Shown here in pieces: positions 1 through 8,500 of a DNA stretch of 64,000 bases. Position 1 is the stretch's first letter. Every line of letters begins with the position of its first letter. The position numbers and the translations under genes are program-made. The DNA comes from JAEWWD01 sp964440115 (GTDB lineage Bacteria; Bacillota; Clostridia; Christensenellales; CAG-138): contig CAYTPV010000007.1 in assembly GCA_964440115.1 (NCBI GenBank), positions 124,001 to 188,000 of the forward strand, written 5' to 3'. The notes under the pieces are model-generated. The model was given only the letters and a program-made list of their open reading frames with translations, was not told the origin of the DNA and ran no database searches.

Positions 1-415
1 TTACGGCAGCGCTTCGGATAATATTTTCATGCTGAATGGCGAGGCTGATGCCCACTGCAAGTGCATCGATGCTGGTTGCCAGAGAAAGCACACACAGCAT
101 ACGCGTATTGGAAGCGCAGGGAGGGGATTCCTTACCATCCGATGCGCGGTAGGCTTCAATGATCATACGGATGCCGATGAAGCATAGAATGCCCATGGCG
201 ATCCAATGATCCACGCTTTCAATGTATTGGTCAACGGTTATCCCCGCGACGTATCCTATTACAGGCATAACCGCCTGAAATGCGCCAAAGAAAAAACCCA
301 CCTTGAGGGCATTCCTGCGGCGAAGCCGCGACATGCGGATTCCTTCAGATATCGCGACAGCGCAAGCATCTGTAGCCAGGGCAACAGAAACCAGCAGCAG
401 CTCAATGATCGACAA
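1..415 (-). CDS. mntP: Manganese efflux pump MntP (3' end cut by window)
   Basis: The first 138 codons of a MntP-type Mn(II) exporter, a small six-span inner-membrane pump that protects the cell from excess manganese. The two matching halves typical of the family are visible: ATDACAVAISEG at residues 14-25 and TSIDALAVGISL near 114-125, each with the conserved acidic residue in a membrane span, separated by a loop that is short and charged. I place the start at TTG (415-413) because GGGAGG lies 7 bases upstream. The remaining third of the family's usual 180-190 residues lies beyond the left edge. I looked for the manganese-sensing yybP-ykoY riboswitch upstream and saw none, so its control is not evident. 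Transcribed leftwards, after a terminator that separates it from the permease operon. Confidence 0.88.
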   Translation of the reverse strand, partial: MSIIELLLVSVALATDACAVAISEGIRMSRLRRRNALKVGFFFGAFQAVMPVIGYVAGITVDQYIESVDHWIAMGILCFIGIRMIIEAYRASDGKESPPCASNTRMLCVLSLATSIDALAVGISLAIQHENIIRSAAV

Positions 416-530
416 ATGGAAACCTCCCTGCGAGCTCATTAGTACCTTGTTTTCAAGTACTGCTTATCGACACTTCGCTCTAAAGCGTACGCAAAAAAGC
501 AGCAGGTTAAAACATGGTTCTTGCATTTTC

Positions 531-566
531 AATGAAGAAAGCAGGCTGCCAAATCAGACAGCCTGC
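531..566 (-). terminator. Intrinsic terminator after the TIGR04076 gene
   Basis: Read on the minus strand: an 8-bp stem (bases 559-566 with 541-548), a 10-base loop, then TTTCTTCATT. It closes the leftward kimA-TIGR04076 unit and isolates it from mntP. Confidence 0.7.
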
Positions 567-623
567 GCACGCCGCTCGTATATTCATTTTGCTCAAAATT
601 TCGGAAAGCTACGTGTCAATGTG

Positions 624-935
624 TTATTCGTCGTATACTTCAATTCTGAATATGGTAGGCTTGGTCGAATCCGGGCAGGATACATGGGTAACATTCTCTT
701 CCGTGTCCCATGGATGCCTTCCTCCGAGTTCTAAAACCCGCAGGCTTGGCCACAGGCTGTGAAACGCGGATGCGCAGAAATTCTGCGGACATCTTTCAAA
801 ATCAAACTCATAGGTATCCCCGACCTTGTGGCAGCTGCATGTTTCCCCGAATTTGTCGGTAGGACATTCTTCCACAACAATTCGAACCTTCTTGGGCTTT
901 CTGACTGAGCATTCTGACGAAGAAACCTGTTGCAT
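624..935 (-). CDS. TIGR04076 family protein
   Basis: A small cytosolic protein of about 103 residues resembling the uncharacterised TIGR04076 family. The core begins at KKVRIVVEE; the family-like marks are a Cys-rich stretch, FCASAFHSLWPSL in the middle, and a C-terminal SCPDSTKPTIFRIEV segment. Cysteines are frequent, which hints at metal or redox chemistry, but no function is established for the family. The open frame extends upstream to 989, where ATGAATGA overlaps the permease stop, but an AGAAGGAG ribosome site 9 bases before the ATG at 935 favours the shorter form, which also matches the usual family length. It is very probably co-transcribed with the permease just upstream. Confidence 0.7.
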   Translation of the reverse strand: MQQVSSSECSVRKPKKVRIVVEECPTDKFGETCSCHKVGDTYEFDFERCPQNFCASAFHSLWPSLRVLELGGRHPWDTEENVTHVSCPDSTKPTIFRIEVYDE

Positions 936-981
936 GGATGAAAACTCCTTCTGCTTAATCATTGGTACGTTGCATGCCGTT

Positions 982-2820
982 TCATTCATTGATGATGTAA
1001 GGTATCGATACCACAGCCAAATTACGTTTCTTGTACAGCGAGGATTTTAGAAGCAGCGCAGTTTGATTGTGCAGCGGATTATTCCACCATTTCGGTATAA
1101 TGAATTGCGGCAGAACGACCGTTAGCATTTCATGCTTTTGCAGTTGGGCGTGCTTTTGATCCACATGCTCAAGAAGTACTTCATTCACATTCCGATAAGG
1201 CGCCTCTTCTATTACGAGGGGAATGTTTAAGCCGAGTTGGCGATACTGCTGTTCAAGTTTATCCGTCTCCTTCTTATCGGTGCTGACATGATAAACTTCC
1301 AATTCGCCATTTAAGGACAGCGCATAATTCAGCGCTTTGATAAACGACTTATTGATCGACTGTACAGGAATGATAATATGGCTTTTCGGCGGCTGATCAA
1401 AGATAAGGCTTTCAGCGCTTTCCTTTATAATAAGGTTTTCCCTGACTCTGTCGTAGTGCTGCTTGATACGAGTCATCAGAAACACCAAAACAGGTATGCA
1501 AATAAGCACAATCCATGCGCCGTGCGTGAATTTGCTGACAGCTATGATAATACAGGTGACGCCAGTGATAATGGTACCAAAGCCGTTTATCAGCGCTTTA
1601 TGCTTCCAGTTACCTTCCTTGCGGGTGATCCATCGTTTAAACATGCCCATCTGAGAAAGCGTGAACGAAAGGAAAACACCCACTGCATAAAGCGGTATTA
1701 AAAGATGCGTATCGGCTTTAAACGCGATAACCAGTATACCCGAAATGATGCACAGCATGATGATGCCATTTGAAAAGCTCAGTCTTGCGCCGCGATTGCG
1801 GAACTGCCTTGCCATGTACCGGTCCCTTGCAAGCAGTGAAAGCAGCAGCGGCAAGTCGGCAAAAGCTGTATTCGCGGCCATGATCAATATAACTGCAGTG
1901 GTTGCCTGTACAACGAAGAACATCACAGAACCGTTTCCGAATACCTGAGTTGCGATCTGTGCAACAACCGTGATGTTATGCTGCGGCGCAACCTTATATA
2001 TTGCTGCTAAAACGCATACGCCTCCGAATATTATGAAAACAATGAAAGCGAGCAGACCGAGTACCGTTTTGGCGTGCTTCTGCGCTGGCTCCCTGAAATT
2101 CGGGATCCCGTTGCTGACAGCCTCCACGCCTGTGAGCGCCGTACAGCCGGACGAAAACGCCCTGAGGAAAAGAAACAGTGTCAGATCCTGCATCGGCTGC
2201 GGAAGCGGCGTGGTTTGCTGCGGAACAATACCCAGAACCAGTACTTTGAAGAGACCAACAAATATCATGGCAAGTATTGAGCCAATGAAAAGATACGTCG
2301 GTACGCCAAACAGTATGGATGACTCACGAATACCGCGCAAATTGCCCAAGGTCAATAGCAATATAATTATAAGCGCCAGCAGCGTCTTGTGCGGCAGTAG
2401 GGAAGGAAATGCGGATGTAATTGCCGCAACGCCGGAACTTGCGCTGACAGCAACGGTAAGCGTATAGTCTATGGAAAGCGACGCGGCAGCGATTAATCCC
2501 GGAAAATGACCGAGGTTTTCGCTTGCAACGCTGTATGAACCGCCGCCGTTTGGATAGTTATCTATCGTTTGGCGATAGGAGAACACCAATATCATCAGGA
2601 GTAACACAATAGCAAAAGCTATCCCCAGCAGAGGCTGGTAGGCAGCCATCCCCAGTAATGGAATTAATACCATTAAAATCTCTTCACAGGCATAGGATAC
2701 GGAAGAGATGGCGTCGCTGGATAATATAGGAAGTCCCCACAATACGCTGAATTTTTCCGAGCTTTCTTCTGTGCTTTTTAAAGAATGACCCAGTAAAATG
2801 CGTTTTACCTTTCGAAACAT
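982..2820 (-). CDS. kimA: KimA-like APC-superfamily permease
   Basis: About 612 residues: twelve hydrophobic spans followed by a soluble C-terminal domain from around residue 465. The N-terminal part (LSSDAISSVSYACEEIL, then SYRQTIDNYPNGGGSYSVAS) and SIDYTLTVAVSASSG are very close to KimA (YdaO), the high-affinity potassium importer of Bacillus, and the length agrees. The soluble tail resembles a universal-stress-like domain, which in KimA binds c-di-AMP. A general amino-acid permease role cannot be excluded. The frame opens at GTG 2832, but the ATG at 2820 has better spacing to the AAGAAAGAG site. No c-di-AMP (ydaO) riboswitch is recognisable upstream; instead there are nested inverted repeats (2914-3010). 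Followed by an overlapping TIGR04076 gene. Confidence 0.75.
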   Translation of the reverse strand: MFRKVKRILLGHSLKSTEESSEKFSVLWGLPILSSDAISSVSYACEEILMVLIPLLGMAAYQPLLGIAFAIVLLLMILVFSYRQTIDNYPNGGGSYSVASENLGHFPGLIAAASLSIDYTLTVAVSASSGVAAITSAFPSLLPHKTLLALIIILLLTLGNLRGIRESSILFGVPTYLFIGSILAMIFVGLFKVLVLGIVPQQTTPLPQPMQDLTLFLFLRAFSSGCTALTGVEAVSNGIPNFREPAQKHAKTVLGLLAFIVFIIFGGVCVLAAIYKVAPQHNITVVAQIATQVFGNGSVMFFVVQATTAVILIMAANTAFADLPLLLSLLARDRYMARQFRNRGARLSFSNGIIMLCIISGILVIAFKADTHLLIPLYAVGVFLSFTLSQMGMFKRWITRKEGNWKHKALINGFGTIITGVTCIIIAVSKFTHGAWIVLICIPVLVFLMTRIKQHYDRVRENLIIKESAESLIFDQPPKSHIIIPVQSINKSFIKALNYALSLNGELEVYHVSTDKKETDKLEQQYRQLGLNIPLVIEEAPYRNVNEVLLEHVDQKHAQLQKHEMLTVVLPQFIIPKWWNNPLHNQTALLLKSSLYKKRNLAVVSIPYIINE

Positions 2821-2913
2821 GTCTATAAACACTCTTTCTTTAGAATGATGTCAACCAATATACTGCGTTAGCTTGCTTCTACCGATTGTATCGGTATTAA
2901 CATTAAGAGTTCT

Positions 2914-3010
2914 TGCATTTGCATATAGTTTAGAAAATTCGGTAAGCATAATACAAGACTTTTGAAGCTGCTGATCAAAAGCCTTGTTTAATATATACTA
3001 TGCAAATGCA
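2914..3010. other. Nested inverted repeats in the kimA-rimP divergent gap
   Basis: The 449-base gap 2833-3281 separates leftward kimA from rightward rimP. It holds a 12-bp perfect inverted repeat (TGCATTTGCATA at 2914-2925 with 2999-3010) that encloses a second 13-bp imperfect one (2953-2965 with 2975-2987, one G-T pair). A small hairpin (2881-2886 with 2890-2895) lies nearer kimA. The rest of the gap holds the rimP promoter and leader hairpin. Whether this acts as a leader RNA for kimA, a protein site or a bidirectional terminator is not shown. Confidence 0.55.
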
Positions 3011-3142
3011 CGGTAGCCGCCGACATATATGCCATTACAACATTCTTCATTTACGCGAATATATCATCAGATGTATAATGTGTCAAGAGTGTGTGGGATA
3101 ACGCTTCGTAATTGGCTGTTTAAGGCGGTTTTTCGAATACTA

Positions 3143-3171
3143 TTGCCATATGCTCTCTACCATGATATAAT
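3143..3171 (+). promoter_or_regulatory. Sigma-A promoter of the rimP-nusA-infB operon
   Basis: TTGCCA at 3143-3148, a 17-base spacer, and a perfect TATAAT at 3166-3171. It is the best vegetative promoter in the window and sits about 110 bases before rimP, leaving room for the hairpin leader. Confidence 0.75.
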
Positions 3172-3201
3172 ACGAAGCGTTGGAATTGTTGGGCGTATTG
3201 G

Positions 3202-3229
3202 AGAGTGGGTTTTCCCACTCTTTCATTTT
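3202..3229 (+). promoter_or_regulatory. rimP leader hairpin
   Basis: An 8-bp perfect stem (AGAGTGGG at 3202-3209 with CCCACTCT at 3214-3221), TTTT loop and the T-rich tail TTTCATTTT. It has the form of an intrinsic terminator placed between the promoter and rimP, and resembles the GAGTGGG/CCCACTC leader hairpin I recall upstream of rimP in many Firmicutes. Likely role: attenuation or autoregulation of the nusA operon (inference). Confidence 0.55.
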
Positions 3230-3281
3230 GATAGGCGGGCAGCGGAGCGCATTAGGCCGCAATAAGCAACGGAGGATAGGC

Positions 3282-3734
3282 TTGAAGACTGTCGAAGTAG
3301 TACATGCGTTGGTACTAAACACCGTTACGGAGCTTGGATACGAGCTCGTTGATGTGGAATTTCAAAAAGAACAGACGGATTGGGTATTGACCCTGTATAT
3401 AGATTCGTCCAGCGGTATCAGTTTAGATGACTGCGAACGAGTGAGCCGTGCGGTGGAGCCTGTTCTTGATGAAGCGGATCCTATCGTACAATCTTATTTT
3501 TTGAGCGTTTCTTCCCCGGGATTGGATCGTCCCATCAAAAAGGATCGTGATTTTGAACGGAATATAGGCAAAGATATTATTGTCAAACTCTATGCTGCCG
3601 TTGATAAGAAAAAGGAATTTATCGGCACATTAAAAGAGTTTGACGCTCAGTCGTTTACTATTGAATCCAAAGGAAATATACGATGCTTTCTGCGAAAGGA
3701 TGCTGCGAGCATTAAGCCGCACATCGTATTTTAA
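3282..3734 (+). CDS. rimP: Ribosome maturation factor RimP
   Basis: A 150-residue protein that binds the 30S precursor and helps assemble the small subunit. It has the usual two-domain layout: an N-terminal alpha/beta domain with GYELVDVEFQKE and LDDCERVSRAVEPVLD, then SSPGLDRPIKKDRDFERNIG, the family signature, and a C-terminal SH3-like barrel. Length is normal. The frame is open from 3180, but I start it at TTG 3282 because GGAGG stands 6 bases before it and the extra upstream residues do not look like RimP. It is first in a long operon with nusA, as in most Bacillota; the gap to nusA is 62 bases. Confidence 0.93.
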   Translation: MKTVEVVHALVLNTVTELGYELVDVEFQKEQTDWVLTLYIDSSSGISLDDCERVSRAVEPVLDEADPIVQSYFLSVSSPGLDRPIKKDRDFERNIGKDIIVKLYAAVDKKKEFIGTLKEFDAQSFTIESKGNIRCFLRKDAASIKPHIVF

Positions 3735-3796
3735 ATATCAGAACATGCATACAGCAGGTTTTTGTGTTTATTTGATAAAAAAGGGAGTGCAAATAC

Positions 3797-4903
3797 ATGA
3801 ACGGCGAATTTATTGAGGCGCTGAACGCAATTGAGAAAGAGCGCGGAATTAATAAAGAAATTTTAATCGATGCAGTGGAAAACGCGCTGATTTCCGCCTA
3901 TCGCCGTAATTATGGAACATCCAATAATGTACGTGCCGAAGTGGATAGAGAAACAGGCGAAATACAGCTTTTTGCGTCCAAATCGGTCGTAGAGAAAATT
4001 GAAAACCCGCATTCTGAGATATCCTTGGAGAGCGCCCGAAAAATCAATGTATTGTATGAGGTTGGGGACGTTCTTGAAGAAGAAGTGAAGCCCAAGAATT
4101 TCGGAAGAATTGCGGCGCAGACAGCAAAACAGGTTGTTGTGCAGCGCATCCGCGAGGCCGAGCGTGGCGTTATCTATGAAGAATATGTAGAAAAAGAGAA
4201 CGAAGTTCTTACGGCCATCGTTCAGCGCGTTGAAAAGAGCGGAGCCTATGTCGAATTGGGTAAAACGGACGGACTCCTTGCGCCCAATGAAATGATCCCC
4301 GGCGAAAGCTTCGAGAGCAACGACAGAATAAAAGTTTACGTTCTGGAAGTACGCAAAACCAACAAAGGCCCGCAGGTGCTGGTTTCCCGTACGCATCCCG
4401 GCCTTGTCAAAAGGCTGTTTGAGTTGGAAGTTCCGGAAATCCAATCGGGTATTGTGCAGATCAAATCCATCGCGCGTGAGGCTGGCTTCCGTACAAAGGT
4501 TGCCGTATCCTCCAATGACCCGCAGGTTGACCCGGTGGGCGCGTGCGTAGGGCAGCGCGGTATACGCGTTGAGCGCATCGTTGCGGAACTGCATAATGAA
4601 AAGATCGATATTATTGAATGGGATTCCGATTCGGCTGTTTATATAGCCAAGGCGCTCAGCCCGGCAAAAGTACTGATGGTGTATATCAACGAACAGGAAA
4701 AGGCCGCCAAGGTCATCGTACCGGATAACCAGCTTTCACTTGCCATTGGCAAGGAAGGTCAAAACGCAAGGCTGGCCGCTAAACTAACGGGCTGGAAAAT
4801 TGATATTAAAAATCAATCCCAGGCTGAGGAAGCGATGGTCAATCTGTTCGATTCTTCGGCGCCTGAAGAACCGGAAGAACTTGAAGAGTTGGAAGAAGAA
4901 TAA
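3797..4903 (+). CDS. nusA: Transcription termination/antitermination factor NusA
   Basis: A 368-residue NusA that binds RNA polymerase and nascent RNA to control pausing, intrinsic termination and coupling. Domains in order: N-terminal RNAP-binding domain (about 1-125), S1 domain (about 135-200), KH1 (about 205-280, GACVGQRGIRVERIVAEL) and KH2 (about 285-345, LSLAIGKEGQNARLAAKLTG). It lacks the C-terminal acidic repeats of proteobacterial NusA, as is normal for Firmicutes, but ends in a Glu-rich tail with EEPEELEELEEE. The start ATG has GGGAGTG upstream. It is second in the operon, before rnpM. Confidence 0.96.
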   Translation: MNGEFIEALNAIEKERGINKEILIDAVENALISAYRRNYGTSNNVRAEVDRETGEIQLFASKSVVEKIENPHSEISLESARKINVLYEVGDVLEEEVKPKNFGRIAAQTAKQVVVQRIREAERGVIYEEYVEKENEVLTAIVQRVEKSGAYVELGKTDGLLAPNEMIPGESFESNDRIKVYVLEVRKTNKGPQVLVSRTHPGLVKRLFELEVPEIQSGIVQIKSIAREAGFRTKVAVSSNDPQVDPVGACVGQRGIRVERIVAELHNEKIDIIEWDSDSAVYIAKALSPAKVLMVYINEQEKAAKVIVPDNQLSLAIGKEGQNARLAAKLTGWKIDIKNQSQAEEAMVNLFDSSAPEEPEELEELEEE

Positions 4904-4938
4904 TCACTTGATACTGCACACGTAAAGGGGAGAATTTC

Positions 4939-5211
4939 ATGCCAACAAAAAAGAAGATCCCTATGCGCATGTGTGTCGGATGCCGCGAAATGAAGCCCAA
5001 AAAAGAACTTCTTCGCGTTGTGCGATCCGCTGAAGGTGCAGTTAGCATTGATTTGACAGGAAAAGCGCCGGGGCGCGGCGCGTATTTATGCAAATCGGTC
5101 GCCTGCCTGGAGCGAGCAATCAAATCCAAGGCGCTTGACCGGGCCTTTGAACAAAAGGTCGAACCTGAAATATATGAACGGCTAAAAACGGATTTTGAAA
5201 GCTATGGATAA
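4939..5211 (+). CDS. rnpM: RNase P modulator RnpM (YlxR)
   Basis: A 90-residue member of the YlxR (DUF448) family. Bacillus YlxR was reported to bind RNase P RNA and modulate its activity, hence RnpM. The signature is complete: MRMCVGCREMKPKKELLRVV at the start, then GKAPGRGAYLC with the RGAY loop, and a conserved basic helix. It sits between nusA and ylxQ, its normal place. Its last 8 bases overlap the ylxQ start (ATGGATAA), suggesting coupled translation. Confidence 0.93.
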   Translation: MPTKKKIPMRMCVGCREMKPKKELLRVVRSAEGAVSIDLTGKAPGRGAYLCKSVACLERAIKSKALDRAFEQKVEPEIYERLKTDFESYG

Positions 5212-5536
5212 CCAGCAAAAACTGTACGGTGCACTTGGCTTATCCCGGCGGGCAGGAAAATGTATTGCCGGAGATTTCGCGGTAGAGAAAGCCGTTAAAT
5301 CCGGCACGGCTGGTCTAGTGGTACTCGATAGCAGTGTATCGGATGCTACACGCAAACGGTATCAAACGATGTGCTCCGGCAGAGGGATCGATTGCATTGA
5401 AGTATCCGATATGGGTGCGGCGATCGGAAAGCCCGGCGGAAAGATTGCCGCAATCACTGACCAGCGATTTGTACATATGATATGTAGTGCGGCAACACAG
5501 GAAAACAGCAATCATAACCAGAATTTACACGAATGA
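5204..5536 (+). CDS. ylxQ: L7Ae-family RNA-binding protein YlxQ
   Basis: A 110-residue protein of the ribosomal L7Ae/L30e/S12e/Gadd45 family, expected to bind kink-turn RNA; Bacillus YlxQ has no firmly proven target. Visible marks are LGLSRRAGKCIAGDFAVEKAVK near the N-terminus and a central GLVVLDSSVSDATRKR, then GKPGGKIAAIT in the last helix. The ATG at 5204 overlaps the rnpM stop; an in-frame TTG exists at 5195 but the ATG form is more likely. Next in the operon is infB. Confidence 0.88.
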   Translation: MDNQQKLYGALGLSRRAGKCIAGDFAVEKAVKSGTAGLVVLDSSVSDATRKRYQTMCSGRGIDCIEVSDMGAAIGKPGGKIAAITDQRFVHMICSAATQENSNHNQNLHE

Positions 5537-5572
5537 TAGAGAATTGTTTCGAAATATGCGGGGGTGCAAACT

Positions 5573-8500
5573 ATGGCCACAGTAAACATCGCGGACGCTG
5601 CTAAAGAGCTTGAAGCTCGTGCGCAATCGCTATTTGCGCGAATTAACCAAACCCATGCAGATGTAGGGGAAACGCTGCAGGGGGTTCGCGCGCGCGAACG
5701 CGAGCTGCAGGAGAAAGAAGAAGCGCAGCGTCAGGTGCGTCTCGAACGTGAAAGACAGGAGCGCCTGATGGAGGTGCTTTCATCCGATAAGGATCTTGCC
5801 GTGCATATCGGCGGGCACGATCATGATCACGATCATGATATGCCAGTACCGGAGGCACAGCCAAAGCCTGTTTTGCAGCAGCAGACTGAAAAACCTGCCG
5901 CAACTGCCCCGATAAAAGAAACAAAACCTGCTGAACAGGCAAAGCCTGCCGCAGTGGTTTCGTCTGAAACGGCCGAAAAACCGGCGAAAGCGGAGCATGC
6001 ACCCGCTGCGCAGAACCCGGCTATCATTTCGGAGACTGTTTCAAAACCGGTACAGAATGTGGTTGAGGAACCGGCAGCCATAGCTCCCGCTGCACAGAAA
6101 CCTGCCGCAGAAACACAGCAGGTCCAGCAGACTGCTCCTCAAGCGAAGGAACAGGAACCTGTAAAGGAGCCACCCGTGTCGCAAGGCACACAAAGGCCCG
6201 CTTCTCAGCAAGGGTATCAGCAGCGGACGATCGATCCGTCTATGTATCAGAGGAATCCGCAACAGGGCGGGTACCAGCAGCGACCGCAGCAGGAAGGCGG
6301 CTACGCGCCGCGTCCGCAGCAGGGCGGGTATCAGCAGAGACCGCAGGAAGGCAGTTATGCGCCGCGTCCGCAGCAGGGCGGGTATCAGCAGCGTCCGCAG
6401 GAAGGCGGCTATGCGCCGCGTCCGCAGCAGGGCGGGTATCAGCAGCGTCCGCAGGAAGGCGGCTATGCGCCGCGTCCGCAGGGCGGATATCAGCAGCGTC
6501 CGCAGGAAGGCGGTTATGCGCCGCGTCCGCAGCAGGGCGGATATCAGCAGCGTCCGCAGCAAGGCGGATATCAGCAGGGCGGATATCAGCAGCGTCCGCA
6601 GCAGCAAGGAGGCTACGCGCCGCGTCCGCAAGGCGGCGGCTATGCGCCCCGTCAGGATGGCGGTTATGCGCCTCGTCCGCAAGGCGGCGGTTATGCACCG
6701 CGTCCGCAAGGCGGCGGTGGCTATGCGCCTCGTCCGCAGGGCGGCGGGTTCGCGCCTCGTCCGCAGGGCGGCGGCGGCTTTGCGCCGCGCCCGCAGCAGG
6801 ATGGCGGTTTTCAGCGCAAGCCTGCCGGGGCTGCCGTAACGCCTGCAGTCAGCAAGGAACGGGTCAGCAATTATGATCCGAATAAGAATAATTACACGAG
6901 AAACTATGAGGCTGAGAAAAAGGCCCGCAGCAAGAAGGCAATGCAAAAGGAAGTTGTTACTCCTGTTGTTCCCAACGCGCGGGTCTGGGATGAGGATGCC
7001 CCTGTGGGCGGCAGCCGGAAACGGCCGCGTAAGCAGATGCAGCCGCACAGACCCGAGCCCGTAATTATTGAGAAGGCGGTCATCACAACGGAAAACGTAA
7101 CGGTTAAGGACTTATGTGAAAAAATCGGAAAGCCGGCCGGAGAGATTATCAAAAAGCTCTTCATGCTCGGTATCATTGCAACCATCAATCAGGAGATTGA
7201 TTTTGATACCTGTGAATTAATCGCTTCCGAATATGGGATTACTCTGGAGCATCAGATTGCGAAGACCTTTGAAGAGGTTCTGCAGGATAGCTCTGAGGAA
7301 GCCGATCAGCCGGATACGCTCGTCGACCGTCCGCCGGTCGTCACCATAATGGGTCACGTCGACCATGGTAAGACTTCGTTGCTGGATGCTATCCGCAACA
7401 GCCGGGTGACCGAGGGCGAAGCAGGCGGAATTACGCAGCATATCGGCGCATATATGGTCGATTGCAATGGCAGAAGCATTACATTTATCGATACACCGGG
7501 CCATGAGGCGTTTACTTCCATGCGTGCACGCGGTGCGCAGGTAACGGATATCGTGGTGCTTGTGGTCGCCGCCGACGACGGCATCATGCCGCAGACGGTG
7601 GAAGCCATTAACCACGCGAAGGCCGCAAAGGTACCCATCGTTGTCGCCATCAATAAGATGGACCGGCCGGAAGCAAACCCCGACCGCGTCAAACAGCAAT
7701 TGACCGAGTATTCTCTGGTTTCTGAGGAATGGGGCGGCGAGACGATTTGCGTGCCCGTTTCCGCAAAAACGCAGATGGGGATTGATACCCTGCTTGAAAT
7801 GATACTTCTGCAGGCGGATGTTCTTGAGCTCAAAGCCAACCCCAAGCGTCTTGCTAAGGGTACCATCATTGAAGCGCAGCTCGATAAAGGCCGCGGCCCC
7901 ATCGCGACAGTTCTGGTGCAGAACGGCACACTGAGCGTAGGCGACACCATCGTAGCAGGTACGACTTATGGCCGCGTGCGCGCCATGATGGACGACAAAG
8001 GCCGCCGCGTACAGAAGGCGGGCCCCAGCCAGCCGGTCGAAGTGCTGGGCTTTTCCGAAGTACCTGCCGCAGGTGATACTCTCAACGTGGCTGAAATCGA
8101 TAAGCTCTCCCGCCAGGTGGCCGAAGAACGCAAGGATAAAATCAAGGCGGAGCAGCTTAAGAACCTTTCCAAAGTCTCTCTGGACGATCTGTTCAGCCAG
8201 ATCGCCGAAGGACAGATCAAAGACCTCAACATCATCGTCAAGGCGGATGTGCAGGGATCTGTCGAAGCTGTCAAGCAGGCGCTTGAAAAGCTTTCCAACG
8301 AAGAAGTCCGCGTCCGCTGCATCCATGGCGGCGTCGGTGCGATTACGGGGTCGGATATCATGTTCGCCGCCGCCTCCAACGCGATTGTCATCGGCTTCAA
8401 CGTGCGTATGGACTCCACTGCCCGTTCATCGTCGGAAAAGGAAAAAGTGGATGTGCGGATGTATCGCATCATCTACAACGCCATAGAAGATGTGCAGAAC

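Noticed and set aside
416..620. Manganese riboswitch (yybP-ykoY) before mntP
   Set aside because: The expected conserved core was looked for on the minus strand and not found; only a terminator hairpin is present.
2833..3142. c-di-AMP (ydaO) riboswitch before the KimA-like gene
   Set aside because: None of the conserved bulge motifs was seen; reported instead as nested inverted repeats.
6262..6822. Regular repeats resembling a CRISPR array
   Set aside because: The units are contiguous, in frame, code for GGYQQRPQ-type peptides and have no unique spacers.
6041..7048. Long open frame (over 300 codons) on the minus strand across the IF-2 repeats
   Set aside because: It is a by-product of the codon pattern of the repeat; composition is Leu/Arg/Ala monotony, with no start signal or family likeness.
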